64,000 nucleotides of DNA from positions 1-64,000 of the forward strand of contig JACKBK010000016.1 of the NCBI GenBank assembly GCA_020634555.1. Reading direction: 5' to 3'. A program made the position numbers and the translations under genes. Positions 44,152 through 51,006 of this stretch are shown here, piece by piece. Below the pieces are notes generated by a model. That model was not told the origin of the DNA, did not search any database, and saw only the letters and a program-made list of their open reading frames with translations. This stretch comes from Caldilineae bacterium (lineage in GTDB: Bacteria > Chloroflexota > Anaerolineae > JAAEKA01). The first letter of the stretch is position 1, and each line of letters opens with the position of its first letter.

Positions 44152-45184
44152 ATCCCGCACCCTCGATCATCGCCTGCCCGCCGCCGCGCAACATCGCCAC
44201 CACCCGCTCCACATCCTCCTGCGCAGCATATGCCGCCTGGAAACGCACCACCTCGCCGCGCGCCACCAACAGAAAGTCACCCCGTCCCATCAGCTTCTCC
44301 GCTCCCGTGCCAGCGATCCCCGACGCCACCTTCGCATCCTCAGGACTGGCCACCGACCCCACCAGCCGCACCGGAAAGTTGGCTTTCAACAGCCCACTCA
44401 CCACCGCCGCCGACGGCTTCTGCGTACACGCCACCAGATGCACACCCGCCTCTCGTCCCCGCTGCGCCAGCCGGATCAACGACCGCTCCACCTCCTTGCC
44501 GCCCGTCACCAGCAGGTCGGCCAGCTCGTCGATGCCCACCACCAACTCCGGCGTCGACACCTCCTCCCGGTCGCGTCGCTCCATCTCGCCCACCAGCCAC
44601 TCCAGCGCCAACGCTCCCTCGGCTGCGCTGGTCGCCACCCGTCCCAGCAGGTGCGGCAGTCCAGCCAGCGGGCCAAACCCTCGTCCCTTGGGGTCGATCA
44701 GCACCAGCCGCAGCCCCGCAGGCCGGTTGAACAACGCCAGCGACAGCAGCAGCGTCCTCGCCAGCGCGGTCTTGCCCGATCCCGTCGTCCCGGCCACCAG
44801 GATGTGCACCACGTCCGGGCTGCTCAGCCGCACCAACAGCGGCATCCCTTCCTCGTCCACGCCCAGCAACGCTGCGCCCGGCGGCGCCTCGCCTCCCAGC
44901 CGCCGGCAGAGCGGCAGCAACCGCACCACATCCGGCTCGCTGCGCGGCACCTCCACCTGGATGGCGCCGTTCTGGCGGTAGATCCGGGTCGCCGGCACGC
45001 CCAGCGAGAGGGCGATCTCCTCCGACAGCCCCGACACCCGGTTGACCCGGGTGTCCAGCGAGGTCATGACCTGGAAGCGGATGAAGCGCGGCGTGACTGC
45101 GCCGCCCCACACCCGCCCCTGTACTTTGTGCGATGCCAGCACCGCCTCGATCCGATCCGCTTGCATCTCCAGTCGCCTGCGCAT
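44150..45184 (-). CDS. Soluble FtsK/SpoIIIE-like DNA translocase domain protein
   Basis: 344 aa. An N-terminal ~100 residues resembles the FtsK alpha/beta domain (SHKVQGRVWGGAVTPRFIRF). The motor follows, with Walker A AGTTGSGKT at 131-139, LIDPKGRGF after it, and a Walker B-like ELVVGIDELADLL. CTQKPSAAVVSGLLKANFPVRL is a typical FtsK signature. The membrane segments and the C-terminal winged-helix gamma domain of chromosomal FtsK are absent, so this is not the division translocase. The ATG at 45184 has AGGAGG six nt upstream. It is the first gene behind the LexA-box promoter; a role in DNA damage or mobile-element transfer is inferred. Confidence 0.88.
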   Translation of the reverse strand: MRRRLEMQADRIEAVLASHKVQGRVWGGAVTPRFIRFQVMTSLDTRVNRVSGLSEEIALSLGVPATRIYRQNGAIQVEVPRSEPDVVRLLPLCRRLGGEAPPGAALLGVDEEGMPLLVRLSSPDVVHILVAGTTGSGKTALARTLLLSLALFNRPAGLRLVLIDPKGRGFGPLAGLPHLLGRVATSAAEGALALEWLVGEMERRDREEVSTPELVVGIDELADLLVTGGKEVERSLIRLAQRGREAGVHLVACTQKPSAAVVSGLLKANFPVRLVGSVASPEDAKVASGIAGTGAEKLMGRGDFLLVARGEVVRFQAAYAAQEDVERVVAMLRGGGQAMIEGAG

Positions 45185-45286
45185 GCGCCGCCTCCTGACC
45201 AACCATAACGATGGGGCAGCGACAGCTCATGACCTTGGTGTGCGACAACAAATAACGGGGATTGCCCCTAAAGGATTTATGATGCA

Positions 45287-45315
45287 AGTATATCAGAACA
45301 TGCGTTCTATGTCAA
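45287..45315 (-). promoter_or_regulatory. Promoter with embedded LexA-type (SOS) box
   Basis: Minus-strand TTGACA (45315-45310), a 17-bp spacer and TATACT (45292-45287). Within the spacer lies the perfect palindrome AGAAC-N4-GTTCT (45295-45308), identical in form to the LexA site I recall for Dehalococcoides and close to the Gram-positive GAAC-N4-GTTC box. Bound LexA would block polymerase directly. The promoter is 103 bp before the FtsK-like ATG at 45184. Confidence 0.8.
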
Positions 45316-45660
45316 ATGTTGATTTTTGGGTTCCTGACAGGTTCCATCTTTCCCTATCCGATCCTTCCTAGGGTTATTCAGTTCTCGCGTAGTCGTCACG
45401 CTGAGCGATTGTTGCGGACCAACAACAGCGTTCGACATACTCAGCGAAGCGGCTCGCCAGACGATCGCCAGATGAGAGTGAAACTCTATGCTGGCGTTTC
45501 GATTCGTGCCGGTTGTGTGCTCGCCCCGCCAAGAGTGACGCTTTGGCAGTAAACTGAATGACCTTGCTCTCCTTACACCACGTATTGCGCAGCACCTGAA
45601 ACAAGGCTATAATCTGCACCAACTTAAGGCGTTTACCGTTGACCCCATGAGCAAGCATTG
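45316..45660. other. Intergenic stretch between LexA-box promoter and degV promoter
   Basis: No gene seen. It contains a degenerate copy of the dispersed GTCACGCTGAGCG-type repeat (around 45392-45440) and, at its right end, the degV promoter (45585-45613). Confidence 0.5.
45585..45613 (+). promoter_or_regulatory. Promoter of degV-like gene
   Basis: TTGCGC (45585-45590), a 17-bp spacer and a perfect TATAAT (45608-45613). The ATG at 45661 follows 47 bp later. Confidence 0.65.
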
Positions 45661-46533
45661 ATGACCATCAAAATCGTCACCGACACCGGCAGCGACATTC
45701 CCCCCGACCTGTTAGCCGCCTATGATATCCACCAGGTGCCGCTGATCCTGCGGTTTGGCGACCACGAAGTGCTGGATAGTGAAGCCACGCGCGCCGAGCT
45801 GGAGAAGCGCCTCGCGGCCGGGCTGCCCTGTGACACCTCAGGCCCCCCGGTTGGCGCGTACGATGAGGCATTTGCACCACTGGTAGCTGCCGGCCACCAG
45901 GTACTCTGCGTCACATTGACCGGCGCACACAGCGTCACCTACAACAGCGCTTGGGCGGCAGCCCAGAGCTATCCAGGCCAGGTCGAGGTCGTCGATGGCC
46001 GGTCGGTGTCGTTGGGCTATGGCCTGCAAGCTATTGAGGCCGCGCAGCTGGCCGCCGCCGGGGCAGACCTGACAACTATTGCCGCAGCGCTGCGCGAGAT
46101 GCAGAGCCGCATCACCATTCGCTTCTTTCTCGAGTCGCTGGATCAGGTCAAGCGGGGCGGGAGGCTTAACGCGTTGATTCCTGTGATGAGCCGACTCGGC
46201 CAGACGCTCAACATTCGCGCGATCCTGATGATCGACGAAGAGGGGCGCATTACAATGGATGGCCCGGCGCGCGGGCGCAAGGGTGCAATCAGGCGTCTGA
46301 CTCAGGATCTGCTGGAAACGGCGCCGGTTGAAACGGTGATCGTCGGCCACGGCCACAGCCCTGACGAGGCTGCCGCTCTGGCTGATAAGCTGGCTGCGAG
46401 CCTGAAGGTGCCGCGCGACGAGACCATCGTTTTCGAGGTTGGCGCGGTCTTGCTGGCACACGCGGGCAAGGGAGTGTTGGCGGCGGGAACGGTGCGCAAA
46501 AGAAGAAACGAGCAGGAGCAGGAAGACGAGTAG
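45661..46533 (+). CDS. DegV-family fatty-acid-binding protein
   Basis: 290 aa. The typical start IKIVTDTGSDIPPDLLAAYDI, the central TSGPPVGAYDEAF and TLTGAHSVTYNSA, and RFFLESLDQVKRGGRLN match DegV/FakB proteins. These bind a fatty-acid tail and present it to a FakA kinase; no FakA is visible here. The ATG at 45661 is used rather than the TTG just before it. The C-terminus is a Lys/Arg/Glu run (RKRRNEQEQEDE) encoded by a purine-rich tract. Confidence 0.92.
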   Translation: MTIKIVTDTGSDIPPDLLAAYDIHQVPLILRFGDHEVLDSEATRAELEKRLAAGLPCDTSGPPVGAYDEAFAPLVAAGHQVLCVTLTGAHSVTYNSAWAAAQSYPGQVEVVDGRSVSLGYGLQAIEAAQLAAAGADLTTIAAALREMQSRITIRFFLESLDQVKRGGRLNALIPVMSRLGQTLNIRAILMIDEEGRITMDGPARGRKGAIRRLTQDLLETAPVETVIVGHGHSPDEAAALADKLAASLKVPRDETIVFEVGAVLLAHAGKGVLAAGTVRKRRNEQEQEDE

Positions 46534-46567
46534 GAGAAGAAGAACAGGGTTTGCCTGGTCACGGACG

Positions 46568-47302
46568 TCAGAGCAGCGGCTGGCGCTGCGGCGTGCCGGC
46601 CCTGCGTGGATAGGCAGCGGGGGTGCGGGCGGCCTTTGCAATAATCACCAGCGCGCGTTGGGCATCCAGACCGGGCACGTTGACCGGGAGAATATCGTGC
46701 AAACTGCCGCCCAGCGTATTGAGCGCCACGCGCGCGTCAGTGACCTCTTCCTGTGGCTCCTTGCCCTTCTGCGCGATCAGCCATCCGCCGATTTGGAGCA
46801 GAGGCAGGCAATATTCCAGCGCCGTGGGCAGACGTGACAGCGCCCGGGCCATCGCAAGATCGAAGGATGCGCGCTGTGGCCCCTGGCCGAAGTCCTCTGC
46901 CCGGCTGTTGACCACGGTCACGTTCTGCAAACCAAGATCGGCCACGACCTGCTCCAAAAAGCGGCATTTCTTGCCGGTGGTTTCCACCAGCGTCAGCCGT
47001 AGAGCCGGCCAGGCGATCTTCAACGGCAGCCCTGGAAATCCCGCTCCCGCGCCGACATCGACACCTCGCAGTGGCCTTTCAAGCCACTGCTGCACCGGCT
47101 GCCGGTCGATGGCAGGCAGAGCCAGCAGACAGGACAGGCTATCGAGGAAATGCTTTGTGACGACCTCCCCGGCATCGGTGATGGTCGTCAGGTTCATCCG
47201 CTGGTTCCAGTCCTGCAACAGCGCCAGATAGCGGTCGAAGCTGGCAAGTTGTCCTGCATCCAGCGGCACACCGAGTTCGAGAGCGCCATCTTCAAGGTTC
47301 AT
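46568..47302 (-). CDS. rsmG: 16S rRNA (guanine527-N7)-methyltransferase
   Basis: 244 aa. SAM-dependent enzyme modifying G527 of 16S rRNA. RYLALLQDWNQRMNLTTI is the conserved N-terminal helix, VDVGAGAGFPGLPLKIAWP the SAM motif, and VVNSRAED the NPRAE-like motif; the C-terminal strand QRALVIIAKA closes the fold. The ATG at 47302 is chosen over 47338 because the upstream sequence is part of a dispersed hairpin repeat. It converges with the degV gene. Confidence 0.94.
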   Translation of the reverse strand: MNLEDGALELGVPLDAGQLASFDRYLALLQDWNQRMNLTTITDAGEVVTKHFLDSLSCLLALPAIDRQPVQQWLERPLRGVDVGAGAGFPGLPLKIAWPALRLTLVETTGKKCRFLEQVVADLGLQNVTVVNSRAEDFGQGPQRASFDLAMARALSRLPTALEYCLPLLQIGGWLIAQKGKEPQEEVTDARVALNTLGGSLHDILPVNVPGLDAQRALVIIAKAARTPAAYPRRAGTPQRQPLL

Positions 47303-47333
47303 GGCAGCGATTATACCACGCAACAACTCATCC

Positions 47334-47396
47334 GTCATTCCCGCTTGCGCGGGAATGACGGGTTTGTGAAGAGTGGATTCCCGCCTGCACGGGAAT
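47334..47396. repeat. Paired GTCATTCCCGC hairpin repeats
   Basis: An 11-bp stem with a tetraloop (47334-47344 and 47349-47359) and a second 7-bp hairpin (47377-47383 and 47390-47396) are of the widespread ATTCCCG/CGGGAAT type. A related copy lies at 18391-18458. Located between divergent rsmG and the MFS gene. Confidence 0.7.
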
Positions 47397-47445
47397 GACA
47401 GGATAGAGGAAGCCGCATCATACGCATGACAGGCAGCTTAGTTTG

Positions 47446-48888
47446 ATGGACAACATGTATCGCAATAAATGGCTGATCTTGGGGGCTGTTAGCCTGGCCC
47501 TTTTCATGGGAACGGTGGACAGCACCATCGTCAATGTGGCGCTGCCGACCATGGTCGCCGATTTCAACACCAACTTCCCAACCATCCAGTGGGTCGTGCT
47601 GGCGTTTCTGCTGGGCCTCAGCGTGTTAATGTTGAGCGTAGGCCGGCTGGCGGACATGCTCGGCAAGAAGCGTATCTTCCTGCTGGGACTGGTGATTTTC
47701 ACCGCCGGATCTGCGCTTTGTGGTTTATCACCGACCGTCTACGTGTTGATCGCTGCGCGCCTCATCCAATCGATCGGTGCAGCCATGTTGCTGGCACTGG
47801 GCGTCGCCATTGTGACCGAAACCTGGCCATCGGCAGAACGGGGCAAGGCGTTGGGATTCTCGGCCGGCGTCATCTCGCTGGGCATTGTGGTTGGCCCGAC
47901 GGCCGGCGGGCTGATCATCAACGCGCTGAGCTGGCACTGGATCTTCTTCGTCAACGTGCCTCTGGGACTGTTGGCGTTGATAGCGGTATGGCGCTATGTG
48001 CCGCCGCTCACCCCCAAATCCAACCACGAGCAGTTCGACTTCCTGGGTGCAGGCGTGTTTGCTGTTGGCCTCCTGGCGCTGTTGCTGGGGTTGACAGTCG
48101 GCCAGACCATCGGCTTCGGCGATCCGCGCATCCTGGCGCTATTTGGGCTGGCTGCTGTATCCCTGGTGTTGTTCATCGCCATTGAACAACGTGTCCGCTT
48201 CCCCATGGTTGATCTGAACCTGTTTCGCAACCTGCAGTTCAGCCTCAATCTGGCCACCGGCGCACTGACGTTCGTGGCGATTGCGGCTGTCGTATTCCTG
48301 CTGCCGTTCTACCTGGAGCTTGCGCTGTCGCTGCCGGTGGCGCAGGTTGGCATCCTGATGGCAAGCACGCCGCTGGTGCTGGCAGTGCTCGGACCGCTGT
48401 CGGGCAGCCTTTCCGACCGCTTCGGCACACGTCCGGTAAGCGTCATCGGTCTGGCGATACTAACGGTCGGCTATCTGGTGGCCAGCACGATGAACGCCAC
48501 AACGACGCCTCTGGGGTTCATTCTGCGGATGCTGCTGATCGGCGTAGGCATGGGCGTCTTCCAAAGCCCCAACAACAGCGCGATCATGGGGGCAGCGCCG
48601 CGCAACCGGCTGGGCATTGCCTCGGGGATGCTCAGCATTACACGCACACTGGGCCAGACCACCGGCATCGCGCTGCTGGGCGCGCTGTTCGCCAGCGCAC
48701 TGAGCATCTACGCCGGCCAGCCGACCGACATCAGCGCCGCATCGCCCGAGGTGATCTCCAGCGCCCTGCACGACCAATTTCTGCTGGTAGCGGGACTGAT
48801 CGGCATCGGCCTGGTGCTGGCGCTGTTGGCCTGGCGGCGTGAACGGCGAGCAGCCAGCGCGGCGACGGTTCAGCCTGACGCAGCCTGA
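47446..48888 (+). CDS. DHA2-type MFS drug/efflux transporter (14 TM)
   Basis: 480 aa with about 14 hydrophobic segments. DHA2/EmrB-QacA signatures: motif D1-like LFMGTVDSTIVNVALPTM, motif A GRLADMLGKKRIF, motif B ARLIQSIGAAML, and motif C-like GVISLGIVVGPTAGGLI. Such proteins export drugs or metabolites by proton antiport. There is no partner adaptor gene. Starts at 47446 or 47455 are nearly equal. The 3' end overlaps the convergent next gene by 19 bp. Confidence 0.92.
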   Translation: MDNMYRNKWLILGAVSLALFMGTVDSTIVNVALPTMVADFNTNFPTIQWVVLAFLLGLSVLMLSVGRLADMLGKKRIFLLGLVIFTAGSALCGLSPTVYVLIAARLIQSIGAAMLLALGVAIVTETWPSAERGKALGFSAGVISLGIVVGPTAGGLIINALSWHWIFFVNVPLGLLALIAVWRYVPPLTPKSNHEQFDFLGAGVFAVGLLALLLGLTVGQTIGFGDPRILALFGLAAVSLVLFIAIEQRVRFPMVDLNLFRNLQFSLNLATGALTFVAIAAVVFLLPFYLELALSLPVAQVGILMASTPLVLAVLGPLSGSLSDRFGTRPVSVIGLAILTVGYLVASTMNATTTPLGFILRMLLIGVGMGVFQSPNNSAIMGAAPRNRLGIASGMLSITRTLGQTTGIALLGALFASALSIYAGQPTDISAASPEVISSALHDQFLLVAGLIGIGLVLALLAWRRERRAASAATVQPDAA

Positions 48889-49520
48889 CCGTCGACCGGG
48901 TTGGCCCGTTGCCAGAACACGGCATCAAAGAGGGTGGTTGCCAGGAGACGTTCCAGCCCCGGATCGGCGATGTTGAGTTGCTGCCGGTCGGCGAGAAACA
49001 TGCGCATTCCCCAGGCCAGGTAATCGTGCGGATGGTGAGCGAATGGTCCAGGAGCGTAGCCCAGCGCGAGTTGGCGCTGAAGACGGCCGGCCGCATCCCG
49101 CCACAGTTGGCTGAGTCCACCCCCATCGCTGAGCCACGGACCCTCAAAAGCGCCGTCACAGCCTAACATGTGATCGAACATATTGGCGACCGCAGCCGGC
49201 AGTTGATCGTCGGCCAGCAGATCGCGGGCGACCACCCAGGCCACGCAGTCCAGGGTGCGGCGACCTACAGCCTGCGGACCGCCTGCATATCCTGCATCCA
49301 CCGATCTGATTACCACATGGCCGCGCGGATGCAGCCGCCACCAGTCGAGCATGGCCAGCGGCGCGTGCTGCAATGGTTGCAAGGCCATGCGCGCCAGGTC
49401 GAGGGGACTTCGCAGACGGGCAGCATCCGCCGATGGCAGCCGGGCCAGCGTCTCGGGACGAACGTGGATCTTGTCACGCAGCAGCGCGCGCAGGACGTAA
49501 TCGCGATCGGGCAAACTCAT
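48870..49520 (-). CDS. Conserved hypothetical protein
   Basis: 216 aa, family not recognised. It is mostly helical, with MSLPDRDYVLRALLRDKIHVRPETLARLP at the start split by charged turns, then HPRGHVVIRSVDAGYAGG and a C-terminal WGMRMFLADRQQLNIADP. There is no signal peptide or membrane segment, and no metal or nucleotide motif that I can name. Codon use looks native. Convergent with the MFS gene. Confidence 0.7.
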   Translation of the reverse strand: MSLPDRDYVLRALLRDKIHVRPETLARLPSADAARLRSPLDLARMALQPLQHAPLAMLDWWRLHPRGHVVIRSVDAGYAGGPQAVGRRTLDCVAWVVARDLLADDQLPAAVANMFDHMLGCDGAFEGPWLSDGGGLSQLWRDAAGRLQRQLALGYAPGPFAHHPHDYLAWGMRMFLADRQQLNIADPGLERLLATTLFDAVFWQRANPVDGQAASG

Positions 49521-49629
49521 ACGAAGATTTTACACGCGTTCTGCATCAAATGCGTAACCTTCCCGGCGTTCGTGCGTAGTAATAGACAGTACACCGCTAC
49601 CCGGTGTCCCTGAAGCGACTCTTACCTGT

Positions 49630-49714
49630 AGACTTCGGAAGTAGCCGGGGGTTGGAGAGGCAGACTCAAACGACTAGGTCGAGTTTCGACAGAAAACGGC
49701 TACTTCCGAAGTCT
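49630..49714. mobile_element. MITE-like inverted-repeat element (TTCGGAAGT family), copy 2
   Basis: Perfect 18-bp inverted arms (AGACTTCGGAAGTAGCCG at 49630-49647, complement at 49697-49714) enclose 49 bp that include a small GTCGA/TCGAC hairpin. Total length is 85 bp. The arm core TTCGGAAGT is shared with 13916-13998. It lies 40 bp before the PspC gene. Confidence 0.55.
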
Positions 49715-49754
49715 CTCGGGTGTTTTTCAAACAGCTTGTAAGGAGCTTTATCTG

Positions 49755-50471
49755 ATGAGCGAGCACAAGATCATCGAAGGCAAGGGCCGCGATGTTACAT
49801 CTGAGCGATATCTGTACCGCAGTGTCACCAACCGCAGCGTGGCGGGCGTCTGCGGCGGGCTGGGCGAGCGCTTTCACGTCGATGTTGGCATCATCCGGCT
49901 GGTGTGGTTGTTCGCTGCTTTTCTAACCGCCGGCATTGCCCTGATTCCTTACGCTGTGCTGGCGCTGACGATTCCCAAAGAGAGCCAGGAACACGCCGCT
50001 GCCAAGACCGTCCCATCCACTGACCTTTGGCAACAGGTGCGCAGCAATCCGGCGCTGCTTTACGGCGCTTTGCTGGTGATGGTCGGCGCGGTGCTGCTGT
50101 TGAACGCCCTCGGACTGCTTCCCTGGCGGCTGCAAGCGTTGTGGGGCACATTCTGGGCGCTGGCATTGCCGGCAGTGCTGATCGGCGTCGGCGTCTTCCT
50201 GGTGCTGGGCGTGATGGGCCGGGCGCCGGACTGGCGTCAATGGCGTGACCTGCGCGGCACGGGCTATCGGATGCCGTTGCGCCGGTCGCGCGACGACCGG
50301 ACGATCGCCGGCGTTTGCGGCGGGGTGGCCACCTTCTTCCAGATCGATCCGCTGGTGGTGCGCATCGGATACGTGATGCTGACCGTGCTGACCGGGTTTG
50401 CTCCCGGTGTGGTGGTGTATGCGTTAGCAGCGTTTTTCATCCCGCAGGAGGCCGGCCCGTTGCAGGAGTAG
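49755..50471 (+). CDS. Tandem PspC-domain membrane protein
   Basis: 238 aa. Two PspC domains: ~20-75 (LYRSVTNRSVAGVCGGLGER...) and ~175-235 (PLRRSRDDRTIAGVCGGVATFF...). Each has the GVCGG signature and a membrane helix ending in a proline-containing IP motif. A central region with two more hydrophobic helices (~98-150) resembles the LiaF/DUF5668-type insert. PspC proteins sense or buffer envelope stress. AAGGAG precedes the ATG; a strong terminator follows. Confidence 0.9.
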   Translation: MSEHKIIEGKGRDVTSERYLYRSVTNRSVAGVCGGLGERFHVDVGIIRLVWLFAAFLTAGIALIPYAVLALTIPKESQEHAAAKTVPSTDLWQQVRSNPALLYGALLVMVGAVLLLNALGLLPWRLQALWGTFWALALPAVLIGVGVFLVLGVMGRAPDWRQWRDLRGTGYRMPLRRSRDDRTIAGVCGGVATFFQIDPLVVRIGYVMLTVLTGFAPGVVVYALAAFFIPQEAGPLQE

Positions 50472-50503
50472 GCGACCGTCACCGTTGAATCTTAAAAGCG
50501 AGG

Positions 50504-50542
50504 GCCGTTGGCAGTCGGGCGGGGCTGCCAACGGCTTTTTTT
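50504..50542 (+). terminator. Rho-independent terminator of PspC gene
   Basis: An 11-bp perfect stem (GCCGTTGGCAG and complement) with a 10-nt loop is followed by seven T. Confidence 0.92.
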
Positions 50543-50610
50543 GTTCACGGTTTGGGGCCATCTCATCTGAGACGACCATGCGCTATTCGCACAACCATGG
50601 ATGAAAACGG

Positions 50611-50878
50611 GGCGGCTCGGCCGGCCCCTCCGGGAGGCTTTGCACAGACCGGCCACAGCAACGTCTATTTTCAAGTCAGCCGCCCGGACGGGCGGACCCG
50701 GCACTCCGATCAATGAAAATAGCGAACTCCTGTGTTCCGTGCGGTCCTTGCTTGCACCCCGGCAGGGGCCTGACCGCATCTGGGGCCGTCTTGAGCAACA
50801 ATTCACCGGACGGCTCGGTCGGAGACCGGCCGCAGCAGCTTCTATTTTCGAAGCAGCCTTATTTTCGAAGCAGGACAA
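50611..50878. repeat. Direct repeats upstream of LuxR regulator
   Basis: Copy A (about 50611-50674) and copy B (50809-50851) share GGCTCGG(C/T)CGG and GACCGGCC(A/G)CAGCA followed by TCTATTTTC. Behind copy B, TATTTTCGAAGCAG occurs twice in tandem. The gap 50543-51006 has no gene; these repeats occupy most of it. Confidence 0.6.
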
Positions 50879-50943
50879 GACATCACAGAGCAGACAGGCA
50901 AGGAAACCGCCGGTCCAATTTTACTTGTCGGCTATTTCGTGGG

Positions 50944-50949
50944 TATAAT
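50944..50949 (+). promoter_or_regulatory. Possible -10 element of LuxR regulator gene
   Basis: TATAAT 58 bp before the ATG at 51007. The -35 region (TTACTT at 50921-50926) is weak, compatible with an activator-dependent promoter. Confidence 0.45.
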
Positions 50950-51006
50950 GTTCATGCGATAATTGAGAAAGCTTTGTGACCAAGTAAACAATCGATCTGT
51001 GTCGCG

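Noticed and set aside
44150..45184. Chromosomal division protein FtsK
   Set aside because: Lacks the N-terminal membrane domain and the C-terminal gamma domain, and is far shorter than the division protein.
43808..45208. 466-aa plus-strand open frame over the FtsK-like gene
   Set aside because: Very rich in Pro, His, Arg and Gln, without domains, opposite a gene with Walker motifs and a good start.
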